DNA from: Spisula solida
Taxonomy: Eukaryota > Mollusca > Bivalvia > Venerida > Mactridae
NCBI GenBank assembly: GCA_947247005.1
Contig: OX365950.1
Location: forward strand, 13,962,720 to 14,026,719
DNA length: 64,000 nt
Direction of reading: 5' to 3'
Under the pieces are notes generated by a model. That model was not told the origin of the DNA, did not search any database, and saw nothing but the letters and a program-made list of their open reading frames with translations. Positions 49,335 to 61,709 of the stretch are shown piece by piece. Position 1 is the first letter of the stretch, and each line of letters opens with the position of its first letter. Position numbers and translations under genes: made by a program.

Positions 49335-50560
49335 TGTATCCCCCGCCGAATGCGAAGGTGATATAATAATGGTAGGCGTCATTCCGTCAGTCCGTCCGAC
49401 CGCCCGACTTTTCTGTGTGCAAGTTCTCCTACATTTCTAAAGGGATTTTGATGAAATTTTCACAGAATTACTGCTGTGTTGTCCCCCAGCGCATATTGTC
49501 AGGATTTTTTATGCAACCATTTTTGACAGAGTTATGGCCCTTTGTTGATTTTTTACAAATATAAAGAATTCTGTGTGCAACTCCTCCTACATTTCTCAAG
49601 GAATTTTGGCAAATCTTTTACAGAATTACAGTTATGAGGTACCCGAGTGCATATCGTCAGGATTTATTATTTCGGCCATTTTTTACAGAATTTTGTACCT
49701 ATGTAGAAAATAGAGAAAAAATCGTCTGTCTGCAACTCCTACATTTCTTCGAGAATGTTGATGACACTTATACAGATGTACCGTCATGAAGTGCAATAGC
49801 GCATATTGTCATGGTTTTCGATTTTGACCATTTTTGACAGAATTATGGCCCTTTGTTTATTTTGTACACGTGTAAGCTATAGAGAAACAATTTGTTTCCG
49901 ATGAGTAACTTAGGTTCGGAATGAGATATCACAATGAAACTTGCTTTGTAGGTAGGTTGTTTGCAGACAGCAATAGCAATGGGAAGTGGGGCTGGTGGGG
50001 GTCTAGGTCACCGTTACTAAAATTAGATAAAGCATAATTGCTCATTTTTTGTATCGATTGACAAAACATGATGAATCCTGCTAGCTTTGTAGGTAGTTTG
50101 TGTGAAGAGACAACACTTGGGATTGAAAGTGAGGGTCAAGGTCAACGTTACAAAAATTATAAAAAACATGTTTTCACTCAATAACTTTTGTTTTGAATTA
50201 GATATCATCATGCAACTTGCTTATGTATAGCTGATGTGAAGACGTCACTGGCAACTGACAATGGGCTGATAGGGGTGAAGACAACAATTAGGACTGAAAG
50301 TGGAACTAGTTGGATCAAGGTCACCATTAACCTAGTTTTCGTGTAATGTCGGCTTCTTGTTGACTTATTTTGTATGTTATAAGTTGGATGTAGAAAAAAA
50401 TAGTTTATGTATCTCAAACATTTCTCATGGAATGGAATTAAAGGTTTCACGTAACATTATGTTAAAATATTGTTTGTATTCAATAATGTTTGGCACAATT
50501 ATTTTCCCTTCAGCGGGGGAACTGGCTGTCGGTGACTGCCTCCTGTTAGTGTTTAAAACA
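49335..50560. mobile_element. 1.2 kb repeat with CCCCCGCCGAA / TTCAGCGGGGG ends
   Basis: TCCCCCGCCGAATGCGAAGG starts the stretch and an inverted CTTCAGCGGGGGAACTGGC ends it. Inside, a block with GTGCAACTCCTCCTACATTTC and CATATTGTCAGGATTT recurs about three times at roughly 150 bp spacing. I recognise it as a common bivalve repeat type. Confidence 0.6.
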
Positions 50561-50787
50561 CTTCTGAATTTTGCACATTCTGTGTTTCTGATTACCTTTT
50601 AGGAGCTGATTTCTGTATTTTTGTAACAGAGTCGTTCCCCTTGGTTACCAATATAACATACAATTTAGCATGGGGACCTATTTTTTTAACTGAATTAATA
50701 TGTTTGTGTGTTAAACATTCAAGTACGTATTAATACAGCAAAAGTGAAAACTAGGAAAACAACTGTGACATTCGTCCTTTAGGCCTA

Positions 50788-51219
50788 TACATGTATAGTA
50801 CTGACCTTCCTACACAGCTGGACATATATTATGCATTACCAGTGTGCTTCCATACTTGTAATTATTTTACGAAACATTAGATTTACTATCAGTATCAAGT
50901 AACTATGTTCCACTGGATAAAAACAATATTTAACCCGTGCCTTTTTTGAGAAACTGTTATTCATTTTGTATGCGCCCTCTTGTCATTTCTTTGTCCAGCG
51001 TAATACATGTATAGTACTGACCTTCCTACACAGCTGGACATATATTATGAATTACCAGTGTGCTTCCATACTTGTAATTATTTTACGAAACATTAGATTT
51101 ACTATCAGTATCAAGTAACTATGTTCCACTGGATAAAAACAATATTTAACCCGTGCCTTTTTTGAGAAACTGTTATTCATTTTGTATGCGCCCTCTTGTC
51201 ATTTCTTTGTCCAGCGTAA
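50788..51219. repeat. 216 bp near-perfect tandem duplication
   Basis: Copies 50788-51003 and 51004-51219 are adjacent and differ at one position by eye (atgcattacc versus atgaattacc). The repeat includes the last codons and stop of the minus-strand exon at 51173-51445 and its 3' flank. Confidence 0.9.
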
Positions 51220-51445
51220 GGCTGTTTCGTATCTTTAAAAAGTCCATGTCCACTGTATCTGCTGTGGGTTGTCCTTGTGATGTGTGTAGTCGGTTAATTA
51301 TATTATCGTCGCCTGATTCGTACTCCTGATTAGTTTGATTAAGGCGTTGTGCAATGTATGTGCCATTTTGTTTCCATGTGTCGGCTTTAAGTCTTGTGTA
51401 CCCTGCTGTTTCTAATGTGTTTTGCATCTCATAATAGTTTCGTAC
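51173..51445 (-). CDS. Probable terminal coding exon of an unidentified protein (partial)
   Basis: A minus-strand open frame reads VRNYYEMQNTLE, GYTRLKADTWKQNG, ESGDDNIINRLHTSQGQ and ends TRGRIQNE before TAA at 51175-51173. The composition is balanced and polar, unlike the AT-driven chance frames of the region, and the frame continues upstream of its first ATG (51427) to about 51445. I take it as a 3' exon, perhaps a cytoplasmic tail with Tyr motifs (YYEM, GYTRL). No upstream exon was found; a repeat element starts at 51659. The acceptor is not clear (an aataag is possible). It could also be a relic carried with a repeat. Confidence 0.4.
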   Translation of the reverse strand, partial: VRNYYEMQNTLETAGYTRLKADTWKQNGTYIAQRLNQTNQEYESGDDNIINRLHTSQGQPTADTVDMDFLKIRNSLTLDKEMTRGRIQNE

Positions 51446-51658
51446 TCTTATTCATTACTTACAAAGGGTGCTACATTTAATTATAGATATAAGGTGGTTT
51501 ATTGGTGTGTTTTTTAATCTTAAATAATCTATAAAATGTTATAAATTCTTAGTATTCATCATTTTCACCCGAGCCAAATTCGTCCCCTATATAATTTGTT
51601 CGCACAATTCGTACCCTATCCGGTTTGTTTATAATTAAAACTCCATAATTTAGTTAAA

Positions 51659-53517
51659 CAAGAGCTGTCCACGAACAGCGCACTCCACTATTCGCGGCGC
51701 CATGCTAGGATAGTAAATCATTACATATTCAAAACAAGATGCTTCATATCAGCAGCATTACCCTCTCCTATGTAGAGATTAGGGCTTCTCATTTGAAAAA
51801 GGGAGATAATTTGGACAAAATGCAGGACAGTTACCTTATCATGTGAAGGTCCTCAGGGTCATGAAATTGAAAACAGAAGCATTTCTTATTCCAAAAGGGG
51901 GCAACATTTCAACAAAATGCTTGATATAGTTACCTGCCCCTGTGTAGGGGTCGGGGCCAGGATAGTGTGCTAAGCAATATGTAAATGCGCTTTGAAAATA
52001 TTCAGGTGAAAAACATGTACCAAAACTTTGACATTTGCACTAAGTTGAAAAAGGGGGCATAATTTCACCAAAATGCTCGATAGAGTTACCTACTGTGTAT
52101 GCGTTGGGGTCATGATGGTGAACAAGTATGCAAAGTATCAAAACAAAATATCATTGCACGTTGAAAATATTAGGGGTTAAAAAACCTGTACCTAAACTTT
52201 AACATTAGCATTTCCAAGTCCAAAAGGGGGCATAATTTCAACAAAATGCTACCACCGCTGTGTAGGGGTTGCGGTCATGATGAAGAACAAGTATGCATAG
52301 CATTATGTGAATGCACTTTGAAAATATTAGAGGTGAAAAAACCTGTACCTAAACTTTAACATTTGCACTATGTTAAAAAAAGGGGGCATAATTTCTTCAA
52401 AATGCTTGATAGAGTTACCTACCCCTGTTTATGGGTTGGGGTCATGATGGTGAACAAGTATGCAAAGTATCAAATCAATATGTCAATGCACTTTGAAGAT
52501 ATAGGGGTTAAAAAACATGTACCTAAACTTTAACATTTGCATTTCCAAGTCAAAAGGGGACATAGTTTCAACGAAATGCTTGATAGAGTTACCCGCCCCT
52601 GTGTAGGGGTTGGGGTCATGATGAAGAACAAGTATGCATAGCAAAATGTGAATGCACTTTGAAAATATGAGAGGTGAAAAAACCTGTACATAAACTTTTA
52701 ACATTTGCACTAAAGTGAAAAAAGGGGCCATTATTTCAACAAAATGCTTGATATAGTTACCTACCCCTGTGTATGGGTTGGGGTCATGATGGTAAACAAG
52801 TATGCAAAGTATCAAAGCAATATGACAATGCACTTTGAAGATATTAGAGGATAAAAAACATGTACCTAAACTTTAACATTTGCATTTCCAAGTCCAATAG
52901 AGGGCATAATTTTATCAAAATGCTTGATAGAGTTACCTACCCCTGTGTATGGGTTGTGTCATGATGGTGAACAAGTATGTAAAGCAATATGTGAATGCAC
53001 TTTGAAAATATTAGAGGTGAAAAAACCTGTACCTAAACTTTAACATTTGCACCAAGTTGAAAAAGGGGGCATAATTTCACCAAAATGCTTATTGGAGTTA
53101 CCTTCCCCTGTGTATGGGTTGGGGTCATGATGGTGAACAAGTATACAAAGTATGAAAGCAACATCTCAAAGGACTTACAGAATATAAGAGGTTAAAAAAC
53201 CTGTACCTAAACTTTAACAAAAGTGTTACGCCGACGGTCGGGTGACTGCAATAGCTCCCCTTATTCTACGAATAGTGGAGCTATAAAAGGAGAGCATAAT
53301 TTCAACACAATGCCTGATAGAGTCACCTACCCCTGCATATGGGTTGGGGTCATGATGGCGAACAAGTATGCAAAGTATGAAAGCAATATCTCAACGGACT
53401 TTGAAAATATATGCGGTTAAAAATCCTGTACCTAAACTTCAACATAATCATTACGCCGACGCCATCGCTCGGGTGACTGCAATAGCTGCCCTTATTCTAC
53501 GATTAGTGGAGCTAAAA
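51659..53517. mobile_element. Interspersed element with internal ~170 bp tandem array
   Basis: The ends carry inverted CTCCACTATTCG / CGATTAGTGGAG words. Inside, GGGGTCATGATGGTGAACAA with CAAGTATGCAAAGTATC recurs about nine times at 165-175 bp spacing, together with GGGGGCATAATTTCA and ACCTGTACCTAAACTTTAAC. No protein-coding capacity. Confidence 0.75.
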
Positions 53518-53708
53518 ACCCAATGCATTTCGCCTAATATGGAGTTTTAATTACTCATTCGTTATTTTTGGTAATACGTTATGGGGACGTACATCATTAT
53601 TTTCTTGTATATATACTTTTTTAAAGTTCCAATAATGATAATAATAATGATAGAGCACAGGGTAACCAGCCTTGCCAAGCGGATACCTATGAGTCTTTTA
53701 GAAACTTA

Positions 53709-53745
<37 letters not shown>

Positions 53746-56085
53746 GCACACGATCCCGTCACGACATTAGAGAGACTTGTTTTTTTCGAAAGATTAAACA
53801 AAGTGACCTATGGTTGTTGCTTGCCTTTTTTCTGTTTCTGACATGATACATAAAACGATTCCCTTCGGTTCGAGATCCGCATCGGTGTAGATGTCGATAG
53901 TGTCTCGTGTCTCTAACACTTACTAATGTGCGAGATAGTGTATGACCAGCAACATAAAGCAGTTAACAGTCTCATGACCTCTCTAATAACATGTTTAATA
54001 TATGACTTGAGTCTTCAACCACGCAATTAAAGTGCGGTGATCCTCTTTATGATGACATTGGCACTTTAAATGTATACTGTGTATATAATATATTCAATCA
54101 CTTTCGTGATCGCAATGTATTTTTGTAACTCCAGTGCAAACTGAGATTATTTCTTACATAGAAAAATAACAAAACAACAATTAAATGTGAAAACATTATT
54201 TTATAATACACATTAAACTTATTTTGTTGCAAAACAAACGAAATATTACCTGATCAAGGTTTACAGAAATATGTGCAACAATAGGGTACTGTTTTATCAA
54301 AGCACTTAACGTAACGTTCAAATTGAAATAATCAATAATTCTTTTACAGCTAAAAAAGTAAATGAAGTTGCAACACCAATGTTCCAGTTATAAGTAATCA
54401 ACTCCGACAGACTGTATCTGTTCCAATTTTACTGTCTTTAAAGAATAGTATACGAAGTTTAATTTTGAACGTAAGTTTACGATTTTACGATTTGCGTATG
54501 TGCTTTGTTTGGCTAGTACATTAAAATGCACCTATATCTCTTGTAATTAAAACATAATTATTTCATCATACTCCAAATCATTAAGTGTCACAGAAGAAAA
54601 GTGAAATTATTATAACACAGAGATAGGCACCTTCATAAATGAGAATTCCCTAATAATGTGAAGTAAATTATGGCGAATAATAAATGGGTATGATATTGCA
54701 GTTTGTTCTTATTGGCTTCACCCATTCTAACAATGTGCAAATCAGATACGGCGACTTGTTACTTGTTATTCCTTACAAACATACTCTTTCGTACACAACT
54801 GACAACTCCTATAACGAAGACAATGACCGTAGTCGATATCAGAGAAGTAAAAAAACCTGCAACGAGCAGGATCGGCTTACGGTGCTTTAAAGCATTTTGA
54901 AGGTGTTTCTGTCGTTCAACATCAACTTCTGCAGCTCAATAAATACCAACTATCTTAAGTAACCCAACTACTAAGCAAATGAAACGGAAGTTATGAACGT
55001 TTTTCCATGACAAAATCATGTTACTATGACAAAACATGTTACTATGACAAAACCAATTTATCATAAAACATCTAACAAACCTGATGCAAAAATATTTAGA
55101 AATGTCCTAAAAATGAAACAGAGATTCAGTATTTTTTCTGACGCAATATAATAGCAGTAAGAGATTCATATTTAGTTTCCAGAACTTAAAAAATGGCATA
55201 TCTGAAAACACTATATCTGAATGTGAACATCATTTTGTATAAACAAATATCGTTTTACAAGTTTATAGTGCGAACATATTAACCTGGTCCAAAGAAAACT
55301 ATTATAATAACTTAACGGTTGTTTTACTGTCTATAATTCAAGGTCGTCTTTTGATTTCATAAGCGGGCAACAATAAGACTATATACACTGGCAAGGCACG
55401 TCGTTCTTGTGGAAATTGATATATTCTGTTCAAGAGGCATGTAATTATTTATCGAGTACCAGGTTCATATGTTAGGACTATACAAATTCATAACTCAAAA
55501 ATACATACTCTTAGGCATTTGGTGAAGGTTGATGGTCTTAGTGTGATGAAAACGTTCCATATCTGGACATTTAATATAAAACATACAGCAGAACAAAAAC
55601 ATCTCCGAAAGAGTAATTATAATTTTACAAAACACTGATCAAGAGCTTTCTAAAAACAATACCTAGCTATAAATAATAACACTTGATTACCGTGCGTAGT
55701 CAATTTCTAAAAGCAAAAAGTATTCTAAAGTCATAGAAGATAGTTCAGGAATTATATCAGACTCCTGTTTTTTGCTAAAGTCTCTCATAAAACATTAATG
55801 TCGCTAGCGTATACTTGTATTACCAGTTTATAGTTTCAACAACATTTGATTGAACCATGTGTTAACGGACGCATTCCTTTAACAAACGCCTTCCAGAATA
55901 AGACACCACAGTATATGTAATAATAATCTAGAATATCAAATAATTACACAATTGAAAATCAACTAAATGATATTCTATTAACCAATTAAAATGTCTTGAT
56001 GAAATAACATACTCCAAACGGAATGATATTTTAATATTCTAAGGGTTTGATTGCGATTGGTTATTCTATATCTTCATAAAGTGCG
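53518..56085. other. Gene-free stretch with a CA microsatellite
   Basis: A CA run of about 16 units lies at 53712-53744. The part nearest 56085 probably includes the 3' UTR of the calponin-family gene (an ATTAAA variant is on the minus strand at 55575-55570). Nothing else recognised. Confidence 0.45.
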
Positions 56086-58608
56086 TCAGTCGTTTATAGA
56101 TCTGGTCTTGCCGAAGTTCATACCCTTTTGACTTGCACCTTTGGTAAAGCCGTACTGTAAACCAATGACGGTCTGACCTGAAATATATTATCAATAGAGA
56201 ATAAGAAAGTAATACTATCTCTTCTACATCAGCAAATGGTTTATGAGTACCACTTTATAACTCAATACGTCGAGCAATTGATCTTTACCAACAGATTGGA
56301 ATTCTTTATAAACACAAACATAACTTTTATATTCATATAACGAATGGAAAAGAATGGAAAAAAATAAATTACGTCGTAAGGTTATTTCTGGGATCCCTTA
56401 TCTTGTATAATTTTCAAAAAAATAAACAACAAGAGTGCCAAAATGTCACAAAATACGCCCGTCTTGGGGCATGGTGAGTCTCAGGTCATGGTGAATGAAA
56501 AAAACAAACAATCCAACATTTTTTTAATTAAAGGACCGTAACCCAAGAAGGCCTAGGCTGATTTGGCCTACAATTGAAATTGTCTTAGATGTTATATCCA
56601 TAAACATTGTCACAAAGTTTGAAGATACTCAGATGAAAACTCTTTGCACTAGAGAACAGACAAGGTCAATTTCACATTTATTTTGGTAATTATAGGATCA
56701 TAACCAAATAAGGCCTAGGCTGATTTGGCCTATAATCAAACTTGGCCTAGATATTATGCCCATTAGCATTGTCAGCAAGTTTGAAGATGATCGGATGAAA
56801 TATGTTTGCGCTAGAGTACAGACAAATTACTGGACGCCGCCGCCCGCACGCCCGCCCGCACGCCCGCCAAGGGTGTTCACATAATACGTCCCGTTTTCAA
56901 CGGGCGTATAAAAAGTTTAACTAAACATAAAAGTTAACAAAGATATTTCCTAAGTCCATAAGGGGGCGTAAGTCTTCCTAAATGTAGGAAAGGGTTAATT
57001 GTACCGGAAGTAGCGGAGACTAGGCATCACAATAATATTAGGTGATAATTTACTCCATTGCTCAATATTTCGACTGAGTCCTTATGTAGAATTCTTTTCT
57101 ATCAGTTGTTAAGGATCTTTGGTCGAAATATAGAACAACATAGTGAAATATCAACACATAATACTCAAGTTCAAAAAAGGGTTGCACGATAATTCTTCCC
57201 TAAAACAAGATGGAGTAATAATTCTAGCAAAATACAGTCAGATATTGATGGCGAACTGCTCTCTGATAGTTTAGGGGACAAGTTGGCCTAAATATAAAAA
57301 ACTTAAACCCAATATTTTCTTAATCCAAAAACGAGCCATAATGTTTGCGAAATGCAGAACGGAGTTATGAGTCTTCCTTAGCAGGATCAGGTATTGATGG
57401 GTAACAAATGTTGCAAGTTTCATAGCAATATCTCTGACCTTAATATAAAACTTAACTAAGCAATGCAGACGCAGTAGATGATCAAGTGGTGACAATAACT
57501 GAACAAAACAATAGATGACCTAACAACTCACGAGAACTTGTTACCACGTATGTAAAACGTAATATTATGAATCAACCCCAAATTTGATGAAAACATTATT
57601 TTTGTAGTAAATTTTGTTTAAACGATCCGTACATTTTAGGGGACAATTCCTCTGCATGCATTCATATAATACAATATTACATCACCATTCTGAATTTTGA
57701 ATAAAATAACACGGACATGCACAATTTAGGACAAGGACAAGTGTATACCTGCTTGTAACGTTTGTTCATCAAAATTTCTTGGATTATATTGAGATTCTCT
57801 TGGGCCTAGAGTAGGTCCAGTGTATCCATTCTTCTGCGCCTATAAATACAACAATAATTTTGTTTATTTATGCAGTTTGTTCAGAAATGTAACGTTTTAA
57901 TAATTTATTATCATACAAATGACATGTGTAAGCTTAAATTGGCACAGTATAAGTTGTGTTTTTTCATCACTCAAGTAGTTTCAGTGCATGTTTTTTCGCA
58001 CAGTTTTCAACTCATCCACACAACAGTGTACATAAAAAGAAATAAATAAATGATGAATCAGAGTTTCAAACTGCAGACGAAATAGCAGGCATTTAAACTA
58101 AGAAAAGGACAAAGACAAGGAATGAGGCATTCAGCAAAAATAACCGAATGCAAAGAATCACACAGATGAACAGTTCGGTCAAAAGGAACAGTGACAAAAA
58201 CACGATTCGACACAACAGTAGGCTTCCGCATCTATCATTCAACCTGCAAAGATTAATCGCACGGACAACTCTCAAAAGAGAAGTCACAGTGAAGAAGATA
58301 AGTTTATTTTTGTTACTTTCTTCAAAAAATGGTTCAGTTGAAACAGATATCTAACTAAAACAGATGCAAACAGAAAAGAAATACTAACAGCTCTGCCAAC
58401 AGCATGTAAGCAGTTTAAGACATGTGTCATTCCATTGTTTCTGTCAGTAAGATTTGGCGTCCCAAATTTGTCTGATGTAGCTACCCCGTACTTTCCAATT
58501 GCTGTTAAGAAGGTTTCAATGTTTTCCATGTCTTTGAATTGTTTAAAGCTTCCAGATTCGACACGGTTGATCTTCTTCACGGATCCTGGTTGTAATGTGT
58601 TGATCACT
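56086..58608 (-). CDS. Transgelin/calponin-family protein, last three exons (5' partial)
   Basis: Exons 58608-58389, 57839-57749 and 56177-56086 join in frame to 133 residues. Exon 1 encodes the second half of a calponin-homology domain: NTLQPGSVKKIN, FKDMENIETFL, YGVATSDKFGT, VLNCLHAVGR. Exon 2 has AQKNGYTGPTLGPRES, the linker typical of transgelins. Exon 3 holds one calponin-like repeat, IGLQYGFTKGASQKGMNFGK, and ends TRSIND with TGA at 56088-56086. These proteins bind actin filaments in smooth or obliquely striated muscle. A single repeat at the C-terminus points to a transgelin/myophilin rather than a multi-repeat calponin. The first half of the CH domain was not found up to the right edge, so the gene probably continues beyond the window. 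Confidence 0.92.
56430..57540. repeat. Bivalve-type repeat inside the calponin-family intron
   Basis: Begins with CAAGAGTGCCAAAATGTCAC and contains two copies of GGCCTAGGCTGATTTGGCCT. A CGCCCGCACGCCCG-rich patch (56838-56868) is followed by TACGTCCCGTTTTCAACGGG. Weak similarity to further repeat blocks continues to about 57500. No exon. Confidence 0.6.
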
Positions 58609-58611
58609 CTG

Positions 58612-59137
58612 AAAAATAGAGGTGTTCAAATAAATGAAAGATGCAATTAAGGACTTCAAGCGGAAAACGTTCATATTTGCTTTTGTTCGTGTGCGTGAAT
58701 TTATATAAATCTTTTTGTGCGAGGTTTTTCACTGTTTGGTTATCACGCTACGAGGTTCAGTCCTAAATACTGGTTTGTGAAATTTAATTTTGTGTTAAAG
58801 GTGTAAAGCATTATTAACAAGCAAATTCGTTAAATTGATATTCCCCGCCCACAGGCTACATGTATCTGTATTATTGCACAGTTTGGAATTTAAGCTCAGT
58901 ATTATTGCACAGTTCGGAATGTAAGCTGCCATCGGATAAAAATGTTTTCAATAAAGCAAGGACAGTAACTATACTGAAAAGTGCTCAATAAAAACTTGAC
59001 GGGTATCATGACCGTATGTGGCCGTTCATATATATTTTAAGTTCCATGAAATTCTACCAGCTACTTAGAGTACAGAATTATTTAATACATCACGGGCAAT
59101 AACTCTAAGGAAAAGTGTCCACTAAACAAGAGGACCA
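58612..59137. other. Calponin-family intron sequence; nothing recognised
   Basis: AT-rich. TATTATTGCACAGTTTGGAA and a close variant occur twice near 58870-58920. Confidence 0.35.
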
Positions 59138-60045
59138 AGATGGCCCTGTATCGCTCACATGTACACATTGAACTAGAAGAACCATATTCAAACTGGACCA
59201 TGATTTAGGTTACCATGGTTCTGCATAAATTTTAATTATTTAAATATAAATGGACCACCCAAGGAAAAGCGTTACCAATTTGTACTGAAATCAAGTCTGC
59301 AGATGAAAATACTTTTCTATTTATATATAGGGGAGAACGAGCACCACCCACTGGTGGCCATGTTTTTTACAAATCCTGACGAAAATGTGAATTTTGTAAG
59401 AGGGTCACGCCACAATTGTTTCTGTAAAATAAATTTGAAATCTGACCAGTGCTTGATTTTTCTAAAATGTTTTTCCAATCAGAGTTATTTATAGATCAGG
59501 AAATGACGGGCATCATCACAATATGATTGTTCAAATTTATTTGAAGTTTCATGACAGACCAGGGCTTTTTTTCGCTGAATTGTGAAGAGGCCCAAGCCCT
59601 TTCGTTTTGTGAAAATTTAGCGCGAAAATTCTCAAAATTGTGAAAAAGTAGGCGCGGAAACTTTTTAAATTGTGAAAAACTTAACGCGATAAATCATCAA
59701 ATTGTGATACAAAATTGTTCAGATGTTAGTTCATTTTTTGTCAACTTTTCCCAAACATGCATGTATCTATGATATAATACTTTATATCAAGTCCTGTACA
59801 TGAATATATTACTGTTATCTGTGATTTGTTTGTTTGGTGCTTTGTGAGTTGATTTTACAAAAATTATGACGCAAATTCTAATTGTGAATTAAGGGACCTT
59901 TTAGGTTTGTGAAAGGGGCCTATAGTAAATTGTGAAGGGACCTAATATAGGCACCTCGTATATAGTGAAAAAAAGCCCTGCAGACGGACGGACGGAGGAA
60001 CAACGATATTTCAATACCCCCTATAGATGTAATAGGCCGGGGAAA
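59138..60045. mobile_element. Bivalve-type repeat hosting a nested MITE
   Basis: Starts AACAAGAGGACCAAGATGG with a CCTGTATCGCTCAC continuation, and resumes after the nested element with GGACGGACGGAGGAACAACG and an AATACCCCC end. The split is explained by the insertion at 59560-59980. Confidence 0.65.
59560..59980. mobile_element. 421 bp MITE with CAGGGCTTTTTTTC ends
   Basis: CAGGGCTTTTTTTCGCTG at the left and GTGAAAAAAAGCCCTG at the right are inverted repeats, and CAGAC flanks both ends. The terminal CAGGG resembles hAT-type elements, though hAT usually makes 8 bp duplications. The interior is rich in AATTGTGAA words. Confidence 0.75.
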
Positions 60046-61580
60046 AACAAAATGGCAATTTGACCGATTAGGCACTTTTGCTGAGTGTATATACAGGAAA
60101 CCAAACCCCGTGGGTTTGGCACAATATGCTAATTTATTTTATCTTGTAAGTAACCAAAGCCATACGTCTAATAGTTTATGATTTGAAACCTTTCAAAGTT
60201 TTATTTTTCTAAAAGTTACGTTTACTCTCGCAAGCTACGTACATGTTAGCAAAGAGCTAAACATTTAAAATTTATACAACATTGAAACCAAACAGTTATG
60301 ATTCCTGAATGTTAGGAGAAAATCCAATTATTGTTTGCAGAGAAGATGCTGTTGAAGCAATTGTTCACAAAAACCAACATCGCATGATTATAACACCCCA
60401 TAAAAAGCACAAATAAAGCATATGTCTGTCTCACTGCTTTTAATGTCTCACATTTACGCAACTATGAATGTTTTTTATACATGTTCTTTGCTGAGGAACG
60501 TACTTATTGTAGGCATCAGATGCACAGTAAAGCTTATAAACGATAACAGATTTATTTCTGGTTCTTTGCCAGAATAATAGGAGGGGTGTTCAAATTCGAA
60601 TGCAGCTAAATCCATAAAACTGTATCCTTGAAAGATTGTAATGAAAATTTTCAGTCGTACATACCATTTTTAAAATGTGATTTTATTATTATTCCTACGT
60701 ACGCCAAACAAGGCTTAATAACTTTGCGAATTGTGGTAGTATAGTTCTTGTTTTGGTATTGACAGACAGAATATTGAATCAAGTTTTTGTTGAATATAAA
60801 GACGACCGTTATATCATGACATAGTAACCATGGTAATACCATCAGCGATGTCATCATATTCTAAGAGTTGAAAGATGGCTGAAAACGCAGAAATTGTAAA
60901 TTTGTACAATAAAGTAGGCTAACAGCCTGCATTTGATAGAAGGAAACTTAACATTCTTAATCCAAAGTCATCAGTATCATAAAGAAAGCAAATTAGAAGA
61001 CATGTGTCAAAATTGGAGACACAATGGGCAGTGAGGAACATGAGAACTTAACGGAATGGTACATGTAGTAGTGGACGTATAGATGAGAATGTTGAGCATA
61101 CTCATCAAGTTGTAGAGGAAACACCAATGCTATTTTACAGATGTTATGAAGGATATATCTAACACTACAGCAGATCTAATGCAATGAATTGAAAAGATGA
61201 CTGGTGCAAAGATAGTTTCACTCACGGCGAATATTGTGTCGAACAATTTACGACGAACTTTCGATTTTGGTGATCGGCGATTGCTCTAAAGAGAACGCAT
61301 GCATGGCCTCCACATTCGCCCATTCTTAGTTTATTGGACTTCTTCTTATGTAGTGCCTTTAACCCCATGAATTTGTATAAAAGGAAGAGGGTGGAACCTA
61401 ATATCAAATGGTGGCTGATTTATGCAACATTTTGTATTCAGATACATTTTATTGAAATAAAACAATTATTAAATTTATGCTTACAGTACCGCCAGCGTTT
61501 TTGTCCCGCGTTAAAGCGTTTTGCGATCGTTTTTCGTTCGAGTAACCGTGCAAGCGTTTAACCGAGCAAGCGAGTAGGAA
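60046..61580. other. Gene-free stretch with a possible coding relic
   Basis: At 60876-61215 (plus strand) short coding-like pieces follow an ATG but are interrupted by several stops. No domain recognised. Confidence 0.25.
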
Positions 61581-61589
61581 TGTATCGTA

Positions 61590-61706
61590 TACTGCGCATG
61601 CGTACCGAGCAACCGAGCAGCGAGTGCGCATGCGTAACGAGCAACCGAGCAGCGAGTGCGCATGCGTAACGAGCAACCGAGTAGCGAGTGCGCATGCGTA
61701 ACGAGT
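61590..61706. repeat. 32 bp GC-rich tandem repeat
   Basis: GCGCATGCGTAACGAGCAAC followed by CGAGCAGCGAGT repeats about 3.5 times, in an otherwise AT-rich region. Each unit holds the palindrome GCGCATGCGT. Confidence 0.85.
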
Positions 61707-61709
61707 TTT

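Noticed and set aside
52483..52833. 116-codon minus-strand frame
   Set aside because: It lies wholly in the ~170 bp tandem array and its protein repeats are a by-product of the DNA repeat.
57271..57495. 74-codon minus-strand frame near the calponin-family exons
   Set aside because: Falls in a bivalve-type repeat between exons 57749 and 56177, with no splice junctions that fit the gene.
58284..58388. Extension of the CH-domain frame past 58389
   Set aside because: Reads into the intron after a GTTAGT donor; the next exon at 57839 continues the transgelin linker precisely.
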